Shown piece after piece: positions 57,052 to 64,000 of a stretch of 64,000 nucleotides of DNA (its first letter is position 1; each line of letters begins with the position of its first letter). A program made the translations under genes and the position numbers. The stretch comes from Triatoma infestans (taxonomy: Eukaryota; Arthropoda; Insecta; Hemiptera; Reduviidae): assembly GCA_011037195.1 (NCBI GenBank), contig JAAEAF010002782.1, positions 36,541 to 100,540 of the forward strand, in the 5' to 3' direction. Below the pieces are notes generated by a model that did no database searches, was not told the DNA's origin, and worked only from the letters and a program-made list of their open reading frames with translations.

Positions 57052-57543
57052 AGAGTTGAATATTTCAAGCAGGCATGCAATTCATCAGCTGATATTGAGC
57101 GAGGCATCGCTGAAAGCGTTTGCCTGAAGTTCACCGGATAGTAACACCAGTGCTCCACCAAATGGAGCCTGATTATTTCGTAAGTCTTTCAATATATGGT
57201 CTAATGCTTCCAATGACTTCTTGTGAGCCACTCATTCCATACAATGATTTTGCACGCTCGAAGAACCGTTTCCGTGGAAAAGAATAGAGGTACTTGTATA
57301 AGGAGTTGAGAAAGAGGTTCAGAGAGCGGGCCACCATCGCAACGCGTCTGCGTCTGCCTATTTCTGCCAAACCCGCGAAACGCTCGGAGTTTCCGGTTTC
57401 CGTGGGAACTTCAGAATAAAAATTATATATAAACACTCTTATATAGAAATGCAACGTTGTGTAAAAAATTCAAGTCAATCCATCGACTATTTTTCGAGTT
57501 TTGCGGCCACAAACATACGGATGCGGAATTTTATATATATAGA

Positions 57544-58330
57544 TAATTGTGTTAACTGGAACAAAAGAAAGTTGTGTGAATGTGTCACCGTAGATTTTTG
57601 TTTTTTTAATGAATTATTTGTATTGGTGTGAATTAGTTCATTAGTTATGAAGTTTTGGGATTACATTTATTTTCAATAGAAGAATCTGCGGGGTTAAACT
57701 CATCTTATCGGGGGCAGATAACAAGTTGACCAGGGATTACCACCGGCTATTGTCTGACCAAGCAGTAAATTACTTTTTTACCTGTCCCCCACCCCCATGA
57801 CATGATTTAATGGACAGTTTCAAAATTTCTTGATCAATCGTATCCCAGCACATACTAAGTACATACAGATTCAAATGAATAGAATTATGGAATTTCTGAA
57901 ATGTTTATCTAGTTGTAGAAGTATTTTTATAAACAGTTTATTAGTAGTTTATTCCTTTATTAGTTAGTACACGATAGGTTTAGTTTATTTTGACAAGGCC
58001 TTTTAGGCCGCCAAATTTATTTTATTATGGATATTTCTTATATAACATGTATTCCAATTTAATTTTTTGGTGTTCATTGGGTTCTATCCACACAACCAGT
58101 AAGATGAGTCTGAAATCCAAATGAGTGTCTGAACTTTTTTCTGTGACTTCACAACATATTAATTTTCATAATAATTTTGATCCGTTAGGAAATAAAATAT
58201 TGTAAAATCCTATTTTATAGTTTCCTTCTTGTGATTTAGAATTTACAAAATGTCCCTTAAACCATGTGATAGGGAGCAACCTTTCATAATAGGCGACTGT
58301 TACTACAGCTACTAGCAAACCCTTTCAAAC
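57544..58330. other. Intergenic or intron sequence, nothing coding
   Basis: A Rep-A-type terminus trace (AAAGAAAGTTGTGTGAATGTG) is seen near 57562-57600; otherwise nothing recognised. Confidence 0.45.
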
Positions 58331-58343
58331 AATAGCCACCCTT

Positions 58344-59188
58344 GTTGTTGTGGTGGTTGGTTCCGCAGAGCTGGAAAGCATCAGAGACATTTTTCCGTGG
58401 TAGCCTGCTTCATTTTGTGGTCATCGACCGGTTTCGGGCGTTCGCCCATCTTCAGGATGCGTTTTTCAGACAGTGTGACAACACAAACTTGCACAGAGCA
58501 AACTTAGTTTTTCACACTTAGTGAACTACACAAACGTAGAACTCTTCCTAGAACAGGTACAACTCTGTGCGAGATTGTCGCGATGGGACGACGATACCAC
58601 ATTGGAAGTGGTTGAATTTAAAATTTCCGGTACCGCAAAAACCTTCTACAACACACAGAAATCACTACTATTACGAGAAGGTAAGGTAGTTGATTTTAAA
58701 ACAATATCCAAATTGCTGCTCAACAGGTACCATACAGAACAAACGCCTCTAGTTCTGTTACGCCAAATCACCAATATGCAGGCTTCCCCAAATGATTCGG
58801 TAGAACAAATCGCCGACAAGCTCCGTCACCTGCATTCCCTAATATCAGACAAGGCCGAAGCTAATCCCAAGCTAACTTTACAAACGGTGTTGAACAAAAT
58901 CACCACCGACACTTTCATCAGGCTACTTCCACAAAATCTAAGGAACGAGGTCCGCACTAAGCTGCCTGAAACCTTAGACAGTGCCCTGGAATATACCATG
59001 GCAGAGAGAGAAAAAGGCTGCAGACTCTGCCCCGTCGGTGTTTGCTATAACACATAGTGAAAAACTAAGTTTGCTCTGTGCAAGTCTGTGTTGTCTCACT
59101 GTCTGAAAAACGCATCCTGAAGATGGGCGAACGCCCGAAACCGGTCGATGACCACAAAATGAAGCAGGCTACCACGGAAAATGTCTCT
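58344..59188. mobile_element. PLE family 1 inverted element with gag-like payload
   Basis: Flanked by the perfect 13-bp duplication AATAGCCACCCTT (58331-58343 and 59189-59201). The left arm (58344-58518) has the terminal extension; the right arm (59056-59188) stops at GGAAAATGTCTCT, as in 15602-15883. Ribozyme-like motifs at 58426-58455 (minus) and 59117-59146 (plus). The roughly 540 bp between the arms is a gag-like open frame. Confidence 0.92.
58521..59057 (+). CDS. Gag-like fragment of an LTR retrotransposon, captured
   Basis: 178 open codons with no ATG start (the frame opens at GTG inside the junction). Blocks include VELFLEQVQLCARLSRWDD, EVVEFKISGTAKTFY, FKTISKLLLNRYH, TPLVLLRQITNMQ, SVEQIADKLRHLHSL, FIRLLPQNLRNEV and SALEYTMAERE. 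This order (helical core, then an Arg-Tyr-H site, a Gln-rich turn, and the F..GL-type block) fits the retrotransposon gag/capsid family of Gypsy-type elements. No zinc knuckle remains. GC content is higher than around it and no disabling change is seen, which suggests a recent capture. Whether it is expressed is unknown. Confidence 0.75.
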   Translation: MNYTNVELFLEQVQLCARLSRWDDDTTLEVVEFKISGTAKTFYNTQKSLLLREGKVVDFKTISKLLLNRYHTEQTPLVLLRQITNMQASPNDSVEQIADKLRHLHSLISDKAEANPKLTLQTVLNKITTDTFIRLLPQNLRNEVRTKLPETLDSALEYTMAEREKGCRLCPVGVCYNT

Positions 59189-59263
59189 AATAGCCACCCT
59201 TATTTATTACCCTAATTTTCTTTTTTACCTGCCCCCCCCCCCTATGAGATGAGTTTAATCCTT

Positions 59264-60262
59264 TTTTACTTTCTCTTTCTCCTAGTAAGAGGAAGTATTG
59301 CAATCGTCAAATTTTCGATATCGAGTTTTCACCGGAAATATCCGTTTTGAGGTCTCCTGACTCCTGGTGTGTGTGTGTGAGTGTGTATGTGAACAGCATA
59401 GCTCAAAAACGAAAAACCGTAGAAAGTTGAAACATGATATTCCGTGTAGAGGTTCACCATGGCATCTGTCAGCGGGTCATCTGTCAAAATTCCTCAACCG
59501 GAAGTACCACTTTATTTGTTGGTTTTTTTACTTTTTTGCGTTAATCTCAAAAATGGCTCCGACGATTTTCTTCAAACTTAGTATATCATCTACACATACA
59601 AAAAGCTACAATTTTATTTGAAATGTTTCTCTGGTAAAATTCATTTAAGGGCAGTTATGGAGGGGTGGGGTGTGGTTAGGTTTTCATCTAAAGTGGTTTT
59701 TCAGTTTATTAAACAATTCTTTCATCTAAATAATGTTAATTAGAATTGAATATGTTGTTGAAATTCCGAGTTTGAAAAAAAATATTGGACAACCGGAAGT
59801 GCGTTTTACATTACCACTTTAACTAAATGATTTTTTTTCACTTTTTCGCGATTTTCTCAAACATGGCTCCGACGATTTTCTTGAAACTTCCTATAATATA
59901 AACTACGCATACAAAGATCTACAACTTTTATTTAAAACATTTCTCTGGGAAAATTCATTTAAGGGCACGTTTAAGGGAGGAGGGTTAGGGGTTATGTTTT
60001 TCTCTAAAGTGCTATCATAGTTGATTATACAATTATACCATCCAAACAAAATTAATTAGAAATAATATATCGGCCAAAATTCCGAGTTTCAAGAAAATTA
60101 GTAAACCGGAAGTGCGCTTTTACTGGACAGTTTTTATTTTTTTTCAGTTTTCGACGAATTTCATTAAATTTGATACACTAACTATAAAATTTTGTCAATT
60201 TTATAATTTTGAGAACTGGAGTAAGAGAAAGTTGTGTGAGTGTTTCACACCAGATTTTTTTT
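59264..60262 (+). repeat. Rep-A copy 10, full length
   Basis: Complete from the hairpin (ACTTTCTCTTTCTCCTAGT) to CACACCAGATTTTT, all three cores as CCGGAAGT. Confidence 0.88.
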
Positions 60263-60748
60263 TTCGTTCTAGTTTATTATTAGTCCCAGGATATCTGGGA
60301 ATGGATTTAATGGTATAATAGATATAGATTCTTGAGGAATTTGATCAGTTTAAATAAAATAAAATTTATTTCAGAGGTTACAACTTGTCCACCCGCTTTC
60401 CCCCACCATCTCTATATTTATGTTAGAACAAATGTGTAAAATTTGTCATTTAAAGTATAATTGTGTTAATTAGGAGTAACAGAAGCCGGCACAAAAAGAC
60501 CAACAACGTGTTTAAATATTTTATAACTAGCAAAACGTGTATGTGAACCTGTAATCACTTTCGATTGAAACTTTTTTCCGTGACAATAGATGTAGGTGGT
60601 ATTGTGTGTGTGTGTGTGTGTGAGTGGGGGGAGGGGGGGATCCTGTTAAAAATGTCAATTTTGAAGAAAAATTAATCACCTAGAACCAATAATGATTGCT
60701 ATAAAAGAAACTCGTATGAGATCTTCACATTCAGTTATTTTTCAATAA
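60263..60748. other. Intergenic or intron sequence with GT and G runs
   Basis: (GT)n at about 60604-60622 followed by a G-rich stretch. Nothing coding recognised. Confidence 0.45.
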
Positions 60749-60750
60749 TA

Positions 60751-62032
60751 CGAGGGTGAGTCAAATACAAACTGGCCTTTTTTTTTTATATATTTATGAT
60801 AAGAAATTACAAAAAACATATTTAATATTTTTCAACATAGTCTCCTTTACATTCTACACATTTTTCCCAGCGTTTTGGAAGCTTGAAGATCCCTTCTTCA
60901 AAGAAGTTTTGAGTTAGACTCATCAGCCAATTTTGCGCACGTAATCTTCAGCAGCTTGATCGTTTTCAAATCGTTCTCCTCCCAGTGCTTGTTTCAAGGG
61001 CCCAGACAAAAAAGTAGTCACAAGGAGATAAATCTGGACTGTAGGGAGGGTGTTCAAGGGTTTTCCAATGCAGTTCGACCAATTTGTCCTTTGTCAAAGT
61101 CGCCGTGAGAGGCCTGGCGTTGTCATGAAGGAGGTTGACATCTCTGATTGGAATACCCTATCTTTTGGTTCTGTAGGTGGCTTTCGTTGGCCCCAACAGC
61201 TAGCAGTAGTAGGCGGAATTCACTGTGCGTCGATCATTTAGGAAGTAAACGAGTAAAACTCCTCTCCAGTCCCAAAAAATAGTCGCGAGCTGTTTTCCGG
61301 TAGAGAGAGACGGGTTTTTGCCTTCACAGGGAATGCTTCATCTTTTTTTCGCCCTTCCTTACTCTCCATTTTTTGATTCCGGCGTATAGTGGTGCATCCA
61401 TATCTCATCACATGTCACAATGCGCCTAAAAAACAACTCCCCTTCCTGCCAGGAATTGATTCAAAAGTCTCTCAGTGATTTGCAATCTGACCTCGTTTTG
61501 ATTTGTGGTCAGTAACCTCGGAACCCATCGAGCACAGACTTTTCTGAAGCCAAGCCCCTTTGATGCTCTGTGATTATGGTATAGGCTGATTCCTAACTCT
61601 GAAGCAATTTCATCGATTTTTACGCGGCGGTCACCTTCAATAAGATTACTGACAGCATGGATTTGTCATCTGTGACACTTGATCTTGGGCGTCGATCGTC
61701 ACCTAGATTTTCTACACTTTCACGTTCAGCTTTAAACTTCTTAGCCCAATCAAACACTTGGGTCCGAGAAAGGGTACCTTCACCAAACTGTGCTTGTAAT
61801 CGAGGCAAAATTTCCGTTGGTTTAGCACCTTCGTTAGTTAAAAACTTAACAATAATACGTTGCGCAACGCGCGATATAACTTCTTGCTCAGTCAAAACAG
61901 AGATAAACAATTGCCGATTAAGTTCCCCCACTCCTAATACACCGAGCTTGAATGTGCTGCTCCCGCCATCTTGTTTGGGACGGCTTGATGAGGCACTAAG
62001 AAGAAGTCCGGTTTATATTTGACCTACCCTCG
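60751..62032 (-). mobile_element. mariner transposon, full length, inactive
   Basis: 1282 bp with inverted termini: left ACGAGGGTGAGTCAAATACA, right (inverted) ACGAGGGTAGGTCAAATATA, agreeing at most positions, with a TA on both sides (60749-60750, 62033-62034). Length is normal for mariner. Confidence 0.93.
60990..61974 (-). pseudogene. mariner transposase, DD34D type, frameshifted
   Basis: On the minus strand: an N-terminal HTH with KFLTNEGAKPTEI, TLSRTQVFDWAKKFKAERESV and RRPRSSVTD; then FRKVCARWVPRLLT, the mariner WVPHEL-type motif; then TCDEIWMHHYTPESK with the first catalytic Asp; then LLHDNARPLTA with the second and YSPDLSPCDYF with the third. I count exactly 34 residues between the second and third Asp, the mariner spacing. 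At least two frameshifts separate these blocks, so the gene is dead although all three Asp are preserved. Confidence 0.9.
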
Positions 62033-62548
62033 TAATAATAAAAAAAAAAATATATTAAGTACGATTTCCCATGAATACTTTAAAAGGTTTTCGGTCAATA
62101 ACTTTTTGATGAATATTTTCCTAAACCTTTTTGTCTGAAACGATACTATTACCGTTTTGACTCACAAGCATAATATATACATCTTTCGTCGGTCTTAGAT
62201 TTTAACAATACCTACCTATATACATATATATGTATAATGCCTATATATCTATGTACAATTCCCCTCTCTCTTTCTCTCAGACTCTTATACAGACTGTATT
62301 ATATTACTTGAAAATCTAAGAGGTCACTTAGTAATTTAGTTGAGTGATTTGAAATCCATAGAGATGAATTTATAGTGTTGTCAGTTTACATTTATAGTCG
62401 ATAAAACAATATTTGCCATATTAAGTCTCAACAATATAATATCAAATAGATATGGATTGATATGTCTAGACTAACAAAATAGATTTCAATATTTCACTTA
62501 CTCGTATGTATTAGTATTAACATTGCTACTATAAGTTTCCTGCGTTGT
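62033..62548. other. AT-rich sequence, nothing recognised
   Basis: Short tandem ATATATGT-type repeats near 62216-62235. No coding content. Confidence 0.45.
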
Positions 62549-62549
62549 T

Positions 62550-62643
62550 TTTACTTCCTCTTACTCCTAGTAAGAGGAAGTATATTGTAATCGTGTCATA
62601 TTTTCGATATCAAGTTTTCACCAAAAAAGTGATTAGTCTATGT

Positions 62644-62691
<48 letters not shown>

Positions 62692-63235
62692 CTGAATAGT
62701 ATAGCACAAAAACGAAAAAACCATAGAAAATTGAAACTTGATATTCCGTTTAGGTATCACCATGGGATCTGACAGTGGGTCATCTGTGAAAATTCCTCAA
62801 CCGGAAGTACCACTTCAATAGTTGTTTTTTTTTTTACTTTTTTTTGCGTTTTTCTCAAAAATTGTTCCAACGATTTTCTTTAAACATAGTATATTAACTA
62901 TACATGCAAAGATTACAACTTTTATTTGAAACATTTCTATGGGAATGTTTATTTAAGGGCACTTTTGGAGGAGGGGTAGGGGTTATGATTTTCTCTAAAG
63001 TGCTATGATAGTTGATTATACAATTCTATCATCCAAACAAAATTAATTATAAATAAATAGAGGGCCAAAATTCCAAGTTTCAAGAAAATTAGTAAACCGG
63101 AAGTGCGCTTTTACTGAACAGTTTTTCGACGAATTTTATTAAATTTGGTACAGAACTATAAAATTTGTCAAAAAAATTATAATTTTGAGAACTGGAGTAA
63201 GAGAAAGTTGTATGAGTGTTTCACACCAGATTTTT
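62550..63235 (+). repeat. Rep-A copy 11, internally deleted
   Basis: Has the most perfect terminal hairpin in the window (14 paired bases around CCT, 62550-62582), a long (GT)n, the first and third cores, and the conserved end at about 63190-63235. The middle sub-repeat is missing. Confidence 0.87.
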
Positions 63236-63297
63236 TTTTTATATTCTAAATAAGTTGTTATAATCTAAATAATATAATAATAATAATAATAATAATA

Positions 63298-63525
63298 AGG
63301 GAAGGGATTAGCTCAGTGGTAGCGCGCTAGACTAGTAACGCGGAGATCACGGGTTCGAATCCAGCCGTGCTACCCTTAGATTTTCTCTTTCTAGGAGCCC
63401 CTACAGCTCACTGTAGCGGGTCTGTAACGGGAGAACACTGTCCGGAGGCCGGCAGTGCACTGAGAAGGCTCCGGGCGCAAATGACCACAGATGTTGAGAC
63501 GCCTTAAATAAATAAAAAAAAAAAA
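63298..63525 (+). repeat. SINE-1 copy, best preserved
   Basis: Head GGGAAGGGATTAGCTCAGTG (A box), anticodon-loop-like CTAGTAA, and B box GGGTTCGAATCCAGCC; body with GGCTCCGGGCGC and tail ACGCCTTAAATAAATA. It follows an (AAT)n tract, possibly the target. Not a functional tRNA: it has the SINE body and no paired acceptor end. Confidence 0.88.
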
Positions 63526-63589
63526 TAAAAAAAAAGTTGTTAATTAGTTAGGATTTTCAAAGGTTTTTTTGATAATGTTGTAATACATA

Positions 63590-64000
63590 ATTACTGAGAA
63601 AGTATTACAATCATGACATATTGTCAATATCGTGTTTACACCGGAAATATACGTTCCATTGTCCCCTTAGTCAGAAAAAAAAAAGTGGCTTTTAGACTAA
63701 TTAGTCTAATTAAGTTTTGGACGAAATATGCTACCGGAAATATCACTTTACTGAATGGTTTTTTTTTCTTAGTTTTTTGAGGTTCTTTTACGAAAATTGT
63801 TCCAATGATTTTCTACAAATTTAGTATATCAACTACACATACAGGAAAACTACAACTTTTACTCGTATTTCTCCGGAAAAATTCATTGTACTTTCTTCTA
63901 AAATACATTCAGTTCTAAAATACATCCATATAATATTAATCAGAATTAAATATGTTGCCACAATTCAGAGTTTGAAGCCGGAAATGCGGCATTACTAAAC
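63590..64000 (+). repeat. Rep-A copy 12, cut by the window edge
   Basis: Degraded hairpin then CACCGGAAATATACG, CTACCGGAAATATCAC and the first sub-repeat; continues beyond 64000. Confidence 0.78.

Larger units (their letters stand above)
55305..57543 (-). mobile_element. Helitron with helicase fragment, interrupted by a solo LTR
   Basis: On the minus strand it begins A|TCTATATATATAAAA and ends GGGTTTAGCTAG|T with the GCCAC-type hairpin. Without the 720-bp LTR and one duplication it is about 1.5 kb, matching the Helitron at 25106. It is the best-preserved of the three. Confidence 0.92.

Noticed and set aside
63298..63375. tRNA-like sequences (also 7262, 31600, 32560 and 48570)
   Set aside because: They have A and B boxes but a SINE body and tail and no convincing acceptor-stem pairing, so they are SINE heads rather than tRNA genes.

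Overview
The window is AT-rich animal DNA, most likely from an arthropod and probably an insect with a large genome. The basis is one interrupted trypsin-like gene with long introns, plus a mixed load of RNase H-bearing non-LTR elements, an RTE-like element, Jockey/CR1-like fragments, Penelope-like elements (PLEs), Helitrons, Tc1 and mariner transposons, Gypsy-type solo LTRs and tRNA-derived SINEs. I saw no rRNA genes, CRISPR arrays or bacterial-style operons. The species cannot be fixed from the sequence.

The only host gene I can support is a trypsin-like serine protease on the minus strand. Five exons with good splice sites lie at 54488-54593, 39118-39280, 34424-34632, 8439-8635 and 2412-2466, and all four junctions agree in phase. 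They encode the end of a pro-region, the R|IVGG activation site, the catalytic His, Asp and Ser, and the Asp that sets trypsin-type specificity. The final exon and the N-terminal exon(s) were not found. Introns are about 15.2, 4.5, 25.8 and 6.0 kb and hold nearly everything else listed.

Layout: 1-2.4 kb, a truncated non-LTR insertion and a full Rep-A repeat; 2.4-8.7 kb, exons 4 and 3 with RT and RNase H pseudogenes, SINEs and a PLE-derived inverted element; 8.7-14 kb, a Helitron, a PLE fragment and Rep-A; 14.3-17.1 kb, a Tc1 element with two nested insertions; 17.9-22 kb, Rep-A and Jockey fragments; 23.4-27.6 kb, a duplicated segment with a Helitron between its copies; 28-31 kb, Rep-A and an RNase H element; 31.6-38.3 kb, SINEs, an inverted SINE pair, Rep-A, exon 2 and a PLE palindrome carrying a solo LTR; 39-44.6 kb, exon 1, LTR-like pieces, a PLE with a GIY-YIG domain and a non-LTR insertion; 45-49.4 kb, a broken near-complete RTE-like element; 50.5-57.5 kb, solo LTRs, Rep-A, an R1-like fragment, exon 0 and a Helitron; 58.3-64 kb, a PLE-type element carrying a gag-like payload, Rep-A copies, a mariner and a SINE.

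The most interesting system is the PLE-related set. Three unrelated-looking repeat families share a hammerhead-ribozyme-like core, with helix II (and in two families helix I) preserved by different base pairs. One family forms asymmetric inverted insertions flanked by 13-14 bp target duplications, and two of these carry foreign DNA between the arms: an open gag-like frame at 58.5 kb and a copy of neighbouring DNA at 8.0 kb. The second notable item is Rep-A, a roughly 1 kb repeat present at least 12 times, with a terminal hairpin and three internal sub-repeats each bearing an ACCGGAAGT core.
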